A stretch of DNA of 61,498 nt from Candidatus Poribacteria bacterium (lineage in GTDB: Bacteria; Poribacteria; WGA-4E; WGA-3G): the NCBI GenBank assembly GCA_003635195.1, contig PYIY01000083.1, positions 1-61,498 of the forward strand, read 5' to 3'. The notes beneath the pieces are model-generated. The model had not been told where the DNA came from. It saw only the letters and a program-made list of their open reading frames with translations, and did not search any database. Below, piece after piece: positions 7,278-17,184 of the stretch (within the stretch, counting starts at the first letter, position 1; each line of letters starts with the position of its first letter). A program made the position numbers and the translations under genes.

Positions 7278-8924
7278 ATGAAATTCTACGGATCGCTACT
7301 CTTAGGTGTCTGCCTCGTCGTCTTTGGATGTACCAAACCAGAGATTACTGAAGTTATGCTGGCGACGCAGTTCCAAGCCGCGCAACAAGCGATTAATAAT
7401 GCAGCAGCGTTGGAAGCTGACGCTTTGGTGCCAGAAGAATACGGACGAGCAGTGAAGTTCATGAATCTCGCTGAGAGCTCGCGAGAAAAGGCGAATATTC
7501 CACAAAGTACTGAATTCGCATCTCAGGCGGAATTGGTGGCACAGATCGCTATCGCAAAAGCACGACAACACCACGCAAAGCGGAAGGTCATCTCTATCCG
7601 AGAACAGATATATCAACAGATCATAAAGATACACGAGCATGAACTCGAAATCGAACGTATCCGTCAAGCAATCACCGAAGAGCAGTTCGCTCGTACGTTG
7701 AGATCACTTGATAAAAACCAACAACAGACAGAGCAACTCTCAGCCGAAATCACGGATCTAAAAACACAACTGCGTCAAGCAGAACTTCGTGCCCCGATTG
7801 CGCGTTTAGAGTTGTTTGTGAATATTACGGTAGATATCTATCCCGCTATTAAAGAGACTGCTGACTATGAACGCGTTCAGGCAGCCGTCACTTCAATAAC
7901 AAACCTTATTGAACAAAAAGCGTTTCCTGATGCTGAGAATGCCACGACTGATGCCCAGACACTCGTAGACGATCTGTACCAATTAGCGGTACAAAAGCGA
8001 AAAGCGGAAGTAGAAGCGAAAACGAACGCGCAGATCGCAATCGCGCGCGCAGAAGTCATCATCCAACGTGCGCAAATCCTCAATGCCAATCAGCATGCGC
8101 CGAAGCAGCTGCAAGAAGCAAGTGCACACCTGCAACGCGCGAAACAGACATTGGACGTGAATCGTTATGAACAGGCGCAACAATCTGCACAACAGGCACA
8201 ACAATCCGCTGATGAAGCTGTCGTAACTGCGGAGGTAAGGGAATATGAACAACGCGCACAACAGGAATTAAATGCGCTGATAGCACGTGCCCGACGGGCT
8301 GTTGACGGTTTAGGTGAGAAGATTACAGCGCAAGCGGAGACACAGGTGCCGCAGCTGGAAGCGCAGCTTTATAAACTCGCAAATGCGGCATCCGAAAAAG
8401 CGAAATCCGCATTAGCGGCTAAGGAATATAACGACGCCATTAAAGCCGCTGCAGAGGGAGAAGATTACCTACGACGTGCCATTGCAAGCACGGCGCGGGT
8501 AACATCAGCGAAATCGGATCTCCTGCGCGCAGCAAAGCAGATTCCTAATGCTACCGTCACGCAACAGCCCGATAGCGTCCTAATCCGTATTAACGGTAAT
8601 GTGTTTGCCTACGGGAGTACACATATTCGAGAAGAATTTATTGATACCTTTGCGAGGCTGGCGAAAGTCTTACGAACGGCTGGGTTCAGTAAATATCCGG
8701 TACGCATTGAGGCGCACACCAGTTCTTTGGGAGATGCGAAAGGCAATCAAAAGGTAAGTATGGGACGCGCGGATTCAATTAAGGGATTTCTCACTACGGA
8801 CGGGCGGGTAGACGCAGGACGGATTACCGCAGTTGGCTTAGGCGAGACCCAACCTATTGTTGACGATGGACCGAACAAAGAAGAAAAGAACCGCAGGATT
8901 GATGTTATCATCAAAACAAACTGA
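7278..8924 (+). CDS. OmpA-family lipoprotein with long helical N-terminal region
   Basis: I chose ATG 7278, which gives a clear lipoprotein signal (LLLGVCLVVFGC, lipobox Cys) with GAGGA upstream; a longer upstream frame would bury that signal. The ~548-aa product has about 400 residues of Ala/Gln/Glu-rich coiled-coil and DUF4398-like helices. These are followed by an OmpA C-terminal peptidoglycan-binding domain: the start block with FAYGSTHI, the helix with VRIEAHTSSLG, the GRADSIKGFL helix, and ITAVGLGE plus NRRIDVII at the end. The likely role is tethering the outer membrane to peptidoglycan. Its neighbour upstream is a small lipoprotein of the same helical type. Confidence 0.88.
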   Translation: MKFYGSLLLGVCLVVFGCTKPEITEVMLATQFQAAQQAINNAAALEADALVPEEYGRAVKFMNLAESSREKANIPQSTEFASQAELVAQIAIAKARQHHAKRKVISIREQIYQQIIKIHEHELEIERIRQAITEEQFARTLRSLDKNQQQTEQLSAEITDLKTQLRQAELRAPIARLELFVNITVDIYPAIKETADYERVQAAVTSITNLIEQKAFPDAENATTDAQTLVDDLYQLAVQKRKAEVEAKTNAQIAIARAEVIIQRAQILNANQHAPKQLQEASAHLQRAKQTLDVNRYEQAQQSAQQAQQSADEAVVTAEVREYEQRAQQELNALIARARRAVDGLGEKITAQAETQVPQLEAQLYKLANAASEKAKSALAAKEYNDAIKAAAEGEDYLRRAIASTARVTSAKSDLLRAAKQIPNATVTQQPDSVLIRINGNVFAYGSTHIREEFIDTFARLAKVLRTAGFSKYPVRIEAHTSSLGDAKGNQKVSMGRADSIKGFLTTDGRVDAGRITAVGLGETQPIVDDGPNKEEKNRRIDVIIKTN

Positions 8925-8930
8925 AGAATT

Positions 8931-9239
8931 GTGCAACAGGTAAATCCTTATGTCGTCAACCAGATCGCGATGAATCTGTTTGGAGACAGATACATTATCA
9001 TTTACGGAAATACAATTCAGTTCCACAACCACTGTTACCACGTGCGGTGTATCAACACACCGGGACACACGCATCGCGGGGCCTACTACTTAGAGGACGC
9101 CAATAATGGCTTGGCTATGTTAAATGATATTGATTTTGCGCCTCCCGGAGCGTATGGTGTCATTTTCAAGCCGCAGACCGGCGATATAATTGATTGTGAG
9201 ACAACGCCTAACCCTCTAAAAGATAGTGGCGACATATAG
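8931..9239 (+). CDS. Hypothetical protein (102 aa)
   Basis: An open frame starts at GTG 8931, six bp after the OmpA lipoprotein, and ends 26 bp before guaA. I do not recognise it. It is predicted soluble, with several His and Tyr residues ([20 protein letters not shown]), and has no signal peptide or membrane segment. The position between two same-strand genes with normal spacing supports a real gene. No good ribosome-binding site is visible, and a later start is possible. Confidence 0.55.
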   Translation: MQQVNPYVVNQIAMNLFGDRYIIIYGNTIQFHNHCYHVRCINTPGHTHRGAYYLEDANNGLAMLNDIDFAPPGAYGVIFKPQTGDIIDCETTPNPLKDSGDI

Positions 9240-9265
9240 ACAGACAACCGATCTACAAACATAAT

Positions 9266-10837
9266 ATGGACTACACCGACAACACTGCATCAACACAACA
9301 AGAGACTATCCTCATTTTGGATTTCGGTTCGCAATACACGCAGCTGATTGCACGGCGCGTTCGCGAGCAAAATATTTATTGCGAAATTCATCCATATACC
9401 CTAACGCTGCCCCAAATAGAGGCTATCGCACCAAAGGGGATCATTCTCAGTGGTGGACCCGCAAGCGTCTATGAAACGAATGCCCCAAAAATTGATGCAA
9501 AACTCTTTGACCTCGGTATCCCTGTATTAGGCATCTGCTACGGCATGCAACTCATGGCAGCACTATTAGCCGGTGGAAAAGTCCATCCAGCCACCGAACG
9601 CGAATACGGGCACGCGCCACTTCAAGTACTCAGCAAAGCAGATCCGCTTTTTGAGGGACTTTCTTCCTGCTTCTCTGCTTGGATGAGCCACGGCGATCGG
9701 ATTGAGGCACCCCCCATCGGTTTCCAAACAATCGCACAGACAGAGAACGCACCTATCGCCGCTATGGTAGATACCAACCGCGCATTTTACGGTTTACAAT
9801 TCCACCCGGAGGTGGAGCATACACAAGATGCTGACCGGATTTTGGCGAACTTTACGAGAGAGATATGCGGATGCCGCAATACTTGGACGATGCGTGCTTT
9901 CATCGCACGCGCGACGGCACAAATACAAGAACAGGTCGGTGATCAACGCGTCCTCTGTGCAGTCAGCGGTGGTATTGATTCAATGGTGTTGGCGACGCTG
10001 CTCCATCAGGCAATAGACGACGCGCTCGTATCCGTCTTTGTAGATAATGGACTCCTCCGAAAAAATGAAGCCGCTGAGGTCATCGAAACTTGTAAACAGA
10101 TCGGTATTCCCCTTGTCGCTGTTGATGCAGTAAAGCCATTTCTTGGGGGGTTGGCAGGGGTTACAGACCCAGAGCAGAAACGGAAGGTCATCGGGGCACA
10201 GTTCATTGAAACCTTCAAAGGATCAGTGGCGGAGATGGCGCATGATTTCCGATTTCTTGCCCAAGGAACGCTCTATCCTGATGTCATAGAAAGTGTCTCT
10301 GTCAAGGGACCATCTGCTACCATTAAAACGCACCATAACGTTGGCGGGCTACCAGCCGATATGCCGTTTGAATTGATTGAACCGTTCAGGGAACTTTTTA
10401 AGGATGAAGTACGGGCAGTTGGGGCAGAACTAAACGTTCCATCACACGTTCTTGGACGACACCCGTTTCCTGGACCTGGGCTTGCTGTCCGAATTTTAGG
10501 TGAGGTGACCTATGAACGTTTGGAGATACTCCGAGCAGCAGATGCCATTTTTATTTTTGAGATTAAAGCGGCAGGCTTGTACGACCAGATTTGGCAGGCG
10601 TTGGCTGTGCTTTTACCTGTTAAGAGTGTTGGGGTGATGGGAGATGCACGCACTTACGAAAACACGGTCGCACTCCGTGCTGTCACCAGCAGCGATGCAA
10701 TGACAGCGGATTGGGCGCGTATACCGCCGGATGTACTCGCAAGAATCTCAAATCGGATCATCAATGAGGTGCAGGGCATCAACCGTGTCGTTTACGATAT
10801 TAGTTCAAAACCGCCAAGCACAATAGAGTGGGAATAG
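9266..10837 (+). CDS. guaA: GMP synthase (glutamine-hydrolysing)
   Basis: This 523-aa enzyme converts XMP to GMP with ATP and glutamine. The N-terminal class I glutamine amidotransferase has Cys91 in GICYGMQ and the His-Glu pair in FHPEVEHT. The central ATP-pyrophosphatase has the P-loop SGGIDS. The C-terminal dimerisation domain ends PPSTIEWE, the family's classic C terminus. All key residues are present and the length is typical (about 520). No strong promoter is visible immediately upstream, so it may be read with the preceding genes. Confidence 0.97.
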   Translation: MDYTDNTASTQQETILILDFGSQYTQLIARRVREQNIYCEIHPYTLTLPQIEAIAPKGIILSGGPASVYETNAPKIDAKLFDLGIPVLGICYGMQLMAALLAGGKVHPATEREYGHAPLQVLSKADPLFEGLSSCFSAWMSHGDRIEAPPIGFQTIAQTENAPIAAMVDTNRAFYGLQFHPEVEHTQDADRILANFTREICGCRNTWTMRAFIARATAQIQEQVGDQRVLCAVSGGIDSMVLATLLHQAIDDALVSVFVDNGLLRKNEAAEVIETCKQIGIPLVAVDAVKPFLGGLAGVTDPEQKRKVIGAQFIETFKGSVAEMAHDFRFLAQGTLYPDVIESVSVKGPSATIKTHHNVGGLPADMPFELIEPFRELFKDEVRAVGAELNVPSHVLGRHPFPGPGLAVRILGEVTYERLEILRAADAIFIFEIKAAGLYDQIWQALAVLLPVKSVGVMGDARTYENTVALRAVTSSDAMTADWARIPPDVLARISNRIINEVQGINRVVYDISSKPPSTIEWE

Positions 10838-10962
10838 TTATCAGTTTTCAGTACGATTTTTCTGCGAAAAATCTTTCAGTTTTCAGTTAAGACTTTGTGG
10901 AGGTTACTTTTCCTGCTACTGCCACAAGAGACCTTTTTAACTGATAACTGATAACTAATACA
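10838..10962. repeat. Spacer repeat copy with GTGG/CCAC core
   Basis: TTATCAGTTTTCAGT words at the left are mirrored by AACTGATAACTGATAACT at the right. Inside are a GATTTTT-CTGC-GAAAAATC hairpin and a TTTGTGG ... CCACAAG pair. It lies between convergent guaA and the aminotransferase gene. Confidence 0.65.
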
Positions 10963-12124
10963 CCTGCGATGCCGCATGAACAGCTGTACCGGGTGACGCG
11001 CTATGCCCAAACTCAATCAGCAACTTCTCTAATGCGTTCAGAACAAGCATGACATTCCGTTCGTTAGCAGATTCACCCATCAGCCCGATTCGCCATGCCT
11101 TTCCAGCAAAGATACCCAAACCAGCACCGATCTCTATCCCGTAGTCTGTAATTAAACGTTTCCGAATGGTCACGTCGTCAATGCCATCGGGGATGCGCAG
11201 TGTAGTTAGCATAGGCGCGCGGTAACCCGCCTCCGCCGCAGGCTGCAATCCGATCGCTTTGGCACCCGCAAGAAGTGCGCGGGCATTCAGTTCATGCCGC
11301 TCATAACGCGCCGCTAATCCTTCCTCTAAGACGACGCGCAATGCTTCTCGTAACGCGTAGATCATTGACATCGAAACCGTGTGATGATAACTCCGCTTCT
11401 CGCCGTGCCAATAGTTTTCAAGGAGCGTCATATCAAGATAGAAACTTTGGATGGGTGTCTTTCGATTCTCAATGACCTCAACAGCGCGTTCACTAAAACT
11501 GATCGGTGAGAGTCCGGGCGGACCGGCGAGGCATTTTTGTGTGCAGCTATAGGCAATATCAATGCCACGCGCATCCATGTCCACAGGCTGTCCACCGAGC
11601 GAGGTTACGCAGTCAGCAAGAAACAGCGCGCCGCTGCTGTGTGCAATCTCAATCGCATCTGCCAAAGGTTGAAGGATACCGGTGGATGTCTCTCCATGCA
11701 CCAACGCAACCAGTTTCGGTGCAGAAACTTTGGCGACGGCTTCAGCAATCTTTTCAGTGGAGATGTGGGTACCCCACTCGGCTTCTACGGTTGTAACAAC
11801 ACCACCGCACCGTGCAGCGATGTTGGCGATCCTCTCACCAAAGTAACCGTTGATACCCACAACGACACCATCGCCGGGTTCAACAACATTAGCAAGTGCT
11901 GCTTCCATACCTGCGGTACCAGTCCCTGAGACTGGCAAAGTCAATCTGTTTTCGGTTCCGAAGACTTGACGGAGCAGCACCACCGTGTCGTCCATCACTT
12001 CGACAAATTTGGTATCTAAGTACCCCAACATCGGGGTTGTCATCGCTTTAAGAACCCGCGCATTGGCTTCACTCGGCCCAGGACCGAGCAGCACGCGCGG
12101 TGGCACTATTAATTCATCATACAC
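10955..12124 (-). CDS. Class V aminotransferase (alanine/serine-glyoxylate type)
   Basis: This 389-aa PLP enzyme starts at GTG with GAGGAG about 11 nt upstream. It shows the family features: LGPGPSEANARVL near the N terminus, SGTGTAGMEA (cofactor phosphate binding), ADCVTSLGG (Asp that contacts the pyridine nitrogen) and SCTQKCLAGPPG, whose Lys should form the Schiff base. The C-terminal half has the HHTVSMSMIYALREAL block. The likely reaction is transamination of glyoxylate with alanine or serine; soluble hydrogenase small-subunit homologues look the same. The exact substrate cannot be read from sequence. Confidence 0.9.
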   Translation of the reverse strand: MYDELIVPPRVLLGPGPSEANARVLKAMTTPMLGYLDTKFVEVMDDTVVLLRQVFGTENRLTLPVSGTGTAGMEAALANVVEPGDGVVVGINGYFGERIANIAARCGGVVTTVEAEWGTHISTEKIAEAVAKVSAPKLVALVHGETSTGILQPLADAIEIAHSSGALFLADCVTSLGGQPVDMDARGIDIAYSCTQKCLAGPPGLSPISFSERAVEVIENRKTPIQSFYLDMTLLENYWHGEKRSYHHTVSMSMIYALREALRVVLEEGLAARYERHELNARALLAGAKAIGLQPAAEAGYRAPMLTTLRIPDGIDDVTIRKRLITDYGIEIGAGLGIFAGKAWRIGLMGESANERNVMLVLNALEKLLIEFGHSASPGTAVHAASQVY

Positions 12125-12208
12125 TGTTTAGCAGGCTCCTCAGACATCGTCTAAATCGCGAATTTTTGAAATTAGGGGATTTCAGAATCCAGGAGAGTTC
12201 ATAAGAAC

Positions 12209-12271
12209 GGAGGATACCTGATGGCATCCTCCTTTAGCGTTTAGAGAAGCCCCGCTCAGGAGAGCGGGGCT
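12209..12271 (-). terminator. Two hairpins after the TPR gene, probable terminator
   Basis: A perfect 10-bp stem (AGCCCCGCTC at 12248-12257 with GAGCGGGGCT at 12262-12271) lies 24 bp after the TPR stop and is followed on the minus strand by TTCTCT. A second 7-bp stem (GGAGGAT/ATCCTCC, 12209-12232) follows. The T-run is weak, so termination efficiency is uncertain. Confidence 0.55.
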
Positions 12272-12295
12272 GCAAGAAACAGGAAACTCTGGCGC

Positions 12296-15200
12296 TTACT
12301 CACCACCACCGCCGACACGGTCAGCACCCTCGCGAATTTCCAGGTTGTTGGCGCGCATGTAGCTCAGAATGACCTGAACCTGACTCTGCGCATACGAGAG
12401 AGCACTGTTGACTTTTGTATCAACAGGCTTATTGACCTCGTATTTTGCCCATAAACGGTTGAAGTGTTCCAGAGCGTCGTTGAAATACGCATCATCACCT
12501 TCCGCCAACACCATATAGGCTTCACCGATCTGCACGAGAGCCAGATCCGCATATTTGCTGGTCGGGTAAGCTTCAATTATCTTCTTGAACGCCTCAACAG
12601 TGGCTTCAATCTGCGGTTTCTGTTCGTCGCCCCTCGCAAGTTTCGACTCATTTAGCATCTTATCTGCCACATCGTATTCGTAGTAAGCGAGCGCATTCGC
12701 GGTATCGTTGAGATAGCCTTGTGCTGTCGATTTCGATTCACCACCGATGCCCGGCGTGTCAATCGCTCTCTGGTAGTGATCAATCGCCTGCTGATAGAGG
12801 CTGATACGTGCAGCTTGCTCAATGCCTTCCTCTGAACCGGCGTTGAAATACTTGTTACCAATATTGATAAGCGCATCGGCAGTGTACTTGCTATCCGGAT
12901 ACTCCGCAGCAAGTGCTTCGTTGGCAGCAAACAGTCGATCATACCAACGCTGCTGTGCATCGGCATCGCCAGCTTTTTCGGCGGCTTCACTCAGCAGCTG
13001 CGCACACGTTGAGATCGCATACAACGATTCAGGCGCGCTCGTGTGGTTCTTATTCACTTGGCGGACCTTCTCGTATTCTGTAATGGCGTTCTCAAATTGT
13101 TGCGAAGCGAAGTAGGATTCACCGACGTGATATTGCCAGTAAGCCGCATCTTTAGCGTTCGGATAGCGACGGACCATATCACGAAATACATCTGCAGCGG
13201 CAACGAAAAAGTTAACCCCTTTCTCAGACATTTCGCCGTCTATACCTACCTGCATCCTGCCAAGTTCAAAGTTGGCACCCGCCATGTAATTCAAGGCTGT
13301 CTCAATGTTTTTCGTCAAGTCAGCTGATTGTGGGAAGATACCTTTATCAGCGTACGCCACAAATTGCGAGAGAGGTTTCAAAGAATTGACTAAGTCCGGC
13401 GGCAACTGCGTCGGGTCTTCGGAATATTTAAACCCTACGCCTACAGAGTAATAAATTTGACCCGCTTGGAACAGCGAGTTCTGGACGAACGGAATAACCG
13501 TATTCTTATCTGCTTCTTCAACCGGTGCTGCGATTGTATTGACTTCAAAGAAAGTCATGGCGGCTTGACGACTTGTATTAATATACGGCTTCGTCGATGC
13601 CCCTTCCCCAGAAGGGAAAACCGAACGTGCTTTGTCCGAGTAGAGGTAACCGAGGTTATACTGCGCCGCGGCTTTTTCAGCGACACTCGCGTTCGGGTTC
13701 GCCTTCGTCCGATTAAGGGCTTCCTCCGCTTCGGCGATCGCTTCGTCTAAGCGGCCCAATTCAACATAAAGCGTCGAGCGACGGATGCCAGCATCAGCAA
13801 CCATCGAGGCGATGTTCGTATTGGCTGAACCGCTGTACTCACCGATGAGGGTTTGGAAGGTTTCCAACGCCTTATCGTTCTGTTTCAGTTTATCCTGATA
13901 AATCAGACCCATCCGGTAGTAGGATTGCGCTTTGGTCAGCGGATCCTTGACCAATTCAATAGCGTTCTGGTAACTCATCAACGCGTCCTGATTGGCTTGC
14001 AGTTGTTCCTCTTGCGCGAATGCCATTGCGAAATAGGAACGACCCTTCAGGTCAACGTCTTCAGTGTTTTCAATAATATACTGATACTCTTGCACCGCAG
14101 CGGCGTGGTCGCCGAGGACACCGTTGAGTTCAGCGAGCCGTGAGTGGGCTTGGAAAACAAGCGTCTTCCGCGCTTCATCATCGGTCTTCCCTTCTTGCGC
14201 TGTAACTCGCTGGAACGCATCCGCCGCGCCTTTAGAGTCTTCTAACCCTAACAACGCTAAACCAGCAGTGTAATTAGCACTGATCAGGTTGTTCGCGTCA
14301 TTCGTCAGCGTCGATACTTTTTCAGCAGCACTAACGGCGTTCTGCAGGCTCAGTTTCTTGCTACCAGCGTCTGTCGCCGCTTGCGCGATTTGATAGTGAC
14401 ACACTGCTGCTTGGTATTGTGCGTTCGGTGCTAATTCGCTATTCGGGAAGGTTTGCACAAAGAAGAGATATTCCGCGAGTGCTTCGTCATAGCGTTTTTC
14501 ACCATAGTAGGTGTGCCCAATCTTCAATTGTGAACGGCTGCGGACCTCTTCCGGCGCACCAGTATTGTCAACAACACGTTTCAAAGAAGCCACGAGCATG
14601 GCGACATCAACCTCTTCACTCGTGTTTTCAATCGCAGTCGCTTTAATCAACTCAATTTGGCCGAGTGCCTTAAGAACGACTTCATTGTCGCTTGATCCAA
14701 ATTTTTCGTGTGCTTCGTCAACAAGCGAAAGGATGAGTGGCCATTTTTCTGTAGCGTTCTGTTTTTGGGCAGCATCACGATAGGCGAGTGCCAACCCATA
14801 GTAAGCCTCAACAGCGTTCGGGCTATCGGGATAGTCCGCAATCACACGTTTGAACGCGGCCTCGGAGGATGCCAAGAATTCCGGGTTTTCCGAAGCGACT
14901 TGATAATAGCAAAGCCCGACAAGATAGAGCGCATCGTCGGCATATTCACCGGCTGGATTGCCGTCAACCACGGCTTGATACTGAACAGCGGCTTCTTCAA
15001 ATCTTTCCTCTGCACGGAGCAGGTCTGCAAGTTTGATTTCTGCCAACGAGCGGTTATCAGCATCTGCGAGTTTGTCTAAAATCGTGTTGTAGTAGTTAAT
15101 CGCACCCTCTTTATCGCCTTCTTTAACATGACTGTTCGCAATAAGGAGCAGGGCGCGTTCGTAGTATTCGCTGGTTTCAGGAATAGACGCGTACCGTTCG

Positions 15201-17020
15201 CGCGCTTGCAGCCAGTCGCCGAGCATCTCGTGAGAGAGGGCTTCGTTCATGAGGCACGCTTCGACCTGTGCACCCCGTTCGCCAAAGTCGTCATAACGTT
15301 CCTCAGCAACACCGGGGAGGAAGGCATCGTCCTTAAACTTAGTGACCGCTTCTTGATACGCTGCGACAGACTTCTGGAGATATTCTTGATTGAAGCCTTC
15401 ACCCGCATCACCTTCCTGATACCCTTCAGGTTTCGCAGCTTCATAATAGGAACGACCTTCAAAGAATTTACCCATCAACTTGACGAGGTGGAACTTCGGG
15501 AGATCGCGGTATTCCCACAACTTGGCATATTCTTCGGCAGCTTCAACGTACTCTTTGAATTCCGTACGTTTGATGTCAGCGAACCGGAGTTGTACTTCTG
15601 CTGCAAGGATGTCGAACTCATTATCGTTTTTGTTCTTTTCGATGAACTCACGTGCGACCGTTTCGAGTTCTTCCTGCCGTCCTAAGTCATTCAGTGCCCA
15701 AATCGCACCGTAGAGCGCGTGCGGTGCAACGGGGTCTTGCGGGTAGTCGTCAATTGTTTTTTGATACCACTGCAAGGCGAGTTCAAGTGTCGCTATGCTG
15801 GTTTCGGTCTCTCCAGCATTCCGTTGATTGGTGCCGAGTTTGTAGTACGCCTCACCGATTTGGTAGGAGCAGTACGGGATGAAATCCGTCGATTCTGGGT
15901 GTTCGTTGATAACGCGTTCGTAAGCAACTGTTGCCTCGCTCCAGTTCGTTAACTTGAAATGGCTATCAGCGATACCGATTTTCGCATCAGCGATGAATTC
16001 ACTCTCCGGATACTGTTCAAGGAGCGTATTGTAGGCGATGATCGCGTTTTCATGGTCGCCCTGATCGGAGTAAGTCCGACCAATGGCAGACTGGATTTCC
16101 GCTTGCAATTCGCGATCGGCAGTGTTTTGGAGTGCCAACTCGTAGTTGACACGCGCGTTGTCATAGTCTTTTTGACGCGAGTAAATCGCACCTTGGTCAA
16201 AATACGCTGCTGTGACGTATTGGCTCTCCGGGAACTGTGTGATGAAGTTGGTATACCGACCAATTGCCTCATCGTCCCTACCGAGTTGGTTCAGACTGAA
16301 AGCTGCTTTATACATCGCTTCGGCTTGCAGCTCGGGATAATTCTTGTATTCTTCTGTCGCAATCTTATCGAACTCCTGATAAGCCTGTTCATAGTTAGAC
16401 TCGTTGAGGAAAGACTGGGCAATAAAGTATTGCGCATCGTCCTTAAAATCAGAGTTCGGGAAACCGTCAAGGACAGATTTGAATGCCTGACGCGAGTCTT
16501 CGTAGTTCTGTAGTTTATAATTCAGCTGCCCGATAGTATACCAAGCATTCTCAACGAAGAGACTGTTCGGGAAGTTCTCGATCAGCTGCATGAACTTCGG
16601 TTCAGCGAGTTCAAACTGCTCGGTCCGGTAAAGGATATGTCCCCAGAGATATGTTAATCCCTCTTGGTGTTTTGGAATCGTTGCTGTCGGCGCAACCTTT
16701 TCAATGTACTCGATCGCCGTATCGTAGTGATTGACATCACCAGACTGTTCGGCGAGGCGTGCGTAACAGACTCCGATTTTGTAATTGGCGAGCGTGGTAA
16801 AATCCTTATCAATAACTTCAGTCTTCACACCACGCTTCGTTGATTCTTCGAGTGCCTCGGTATACTTAGCAATTGCGCCCTCGTAGTCCGCTTGACCGTA
16901 GAGGTCTTCCGCGGAATTGTAGAGCTGCTCCACCTTTTTGGAGCTGCCCATCATGAAAGGTGAAAGCAGGGCAACCAGTAAAGCGAGACCTCCAATAATG
17001 CCCAAAATCCTTGGGTTCAT
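12296..17020 (-). CDS. Very long TPR-repeat protein, membrane-anchored
   Basis: This 1574-aa protein has an AAGGAG site before ATG. A single N-terminal hydrophobic segment (about residues 5-25) acts as a membrane anchor or uncleaved signal. The rest is tandem tetratricopeptide repeats, many with the phrase YPxSxxxxxAxYxxGxxxY typical of YbgF/BamD-type outer-membrane TPRs, ending in a short Gly-rich tail. The protein probably acts as a large periplasmic scaffold. It lies downstream of an anti-sigma/sigma pair on the same strand and may be under that sigma factor. No enzyme domain was seen. Confidence 0.9.
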   Translation of the reverse strand: MNPRILGIIGGLALLVALLSPFMMGSSKKVEQLYNSAEDLYGQADYEGAIAKYTEALEESTKRGVKTEVIDKDFTTLANYKIGVCYARLAEQSGDVNHYDTAIEYIEKVAPTATIPKHQEGLTYLWGHILYRTEQFELAEPKFMQLIENFPNSLFVENAWYTIGQLNYKLQNYEDSRQAFKSVLDGFPNSDFKDDAQYFIAQSFLNESNYEQAYQEFDKIATEEYKNYPELQAEAMYKAAFSLNQLGRDDEAIGRYTNFITQFPESQYVTAAYFDQGAIYSRQKDYDNARVNYELALQNTADRELQAEIQSAIGRTYSDQGDHENAIIAYNTLLEQYPESEFIADAKIGIADSHFKLTNWSEATVAYERVINEHPESTDFIPYCSYQIGEAYYKLGTNQRNAGETETSIATLELALQWYQKTIDDYPQDPVAPHALYGAIWALNDLGRQEELETVAREFIEKNKNDNEFDILAAEVQLRFADIKRTEFKEYVEAAEEYAKLWEYRDLPKFHLVKLMGKFFEGRSYYEAAKPEGYQEGDAGEGFNQEYLQKSVAAYQEAVTKFKDDAFLPGVAEERYDDFGERGAQVEACLMNEALSHEMLGDWLQARERYASIPETSEYYERALLLIANSHVKEGDKEGAINYYNTILDKLADADNRSLAEIKLADLLRAEERFEEAAVQYQAVVDGNPAGEYADDALYLVGLCYYQVASENPEFLASSEAAFKRVIADYPDSPNAVEAYYGLALAYRDAAQKQNATEKWPLILSLVDEAHEKFGSSDNEVVLKALGQIELIKATAIENTSEEVDVAMLVASLKRVVDNTGAPEEVRSRSQLKIGHTYYGEKRYDEALAEYLFFVQTFPNSELAPNAQYQAAVCHYQIAQAATDAGSKKLSLQNAVSAAEKVSTLTNDANNLISANYTAGLALLGLEDSKGAADAFQRVTAQEGKTDDEARKTLVFQAHSRLAELNGVLGDHAAAVQEYQYIIENTEDVDLKGRSYFAMAFAQEEQLQANQDALMSYQNAIELVKDPLTKAQSYYRMGLIYQDKLKQNDKALETFQTLIGEYSGSANTNIASMVADAGIRRSTLYVELGRLDEAIAEAEEALNRTKANPNASVAEKAAAQYNLGYLYSDKARSVFPSGEGASTKPYINTSRQAAMTFFEVNTIAAPVEEADKNTVIPFVQNSLFQAGQIYYSVGVGFKYSEDPTQLPPDLVNSLKPLSQFVAYADKGIFPQSADLTKNIETALNYMAGANFELGRMQVGIDGEMSEKGVNFFVAAADVFRDMVRRYPNAKDAAYWQYHVGESYFASQQFENAITEYEKVRQVNKNHTSAPESLYAISTCAQLLSEAAEKAGDADAQQRWYDRLFAANEALAAEYPDSKYTADALINIGNKYFNAGSEEGIEQAARISLYQQAIDHYQRAIDTPGIGGESKSTAQGYLNDTANALAYYEYDVADKMLNESKLARGDEQKPQIEATVEAFKKIIEAYPTSKYADLALVQIGEAYMVLAEGDDAYFNDALEHFNRLWAKYEVNKPVDTKVNSALSYAQSQVQVILSYMRANNLEIREGADRVGGGGE

Positions 17021-17037
17021 TATATTCTCCTTGTGTA

Positions 17038-17184
17038 AATGGCTGTCAGCCGTCGGCTGTCAGCAATCAGTAACTGGCTATTAGTAAAAATAGATATCAA
17101 CCTTCAGCAAAAATAACTATCAGTTGTTAAAAAGAGATGCTTGGTTTTCCGTGAACCTCTTAACTGACTGCTGACTGCTAATTA
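17038..17184. repeat. Spacer repeat (GGCTGTCAGCC variant)
   Basis: Words such as GGCTGTCAGCCGTCGGCTGT, CAATCAGTAACTGGCTATTAG and CTGACTGCTGACTGCTAATT fill the spacer between the anti-sigma and TPR genes. Confidence 0.55.

Noticed and set aside
15128..15685. Plus-strand open frame of 185 codons, with several others opposite the TPR gene
   Set aside because: They mirror the codon pattern of the long TPR gene and have no start signals.
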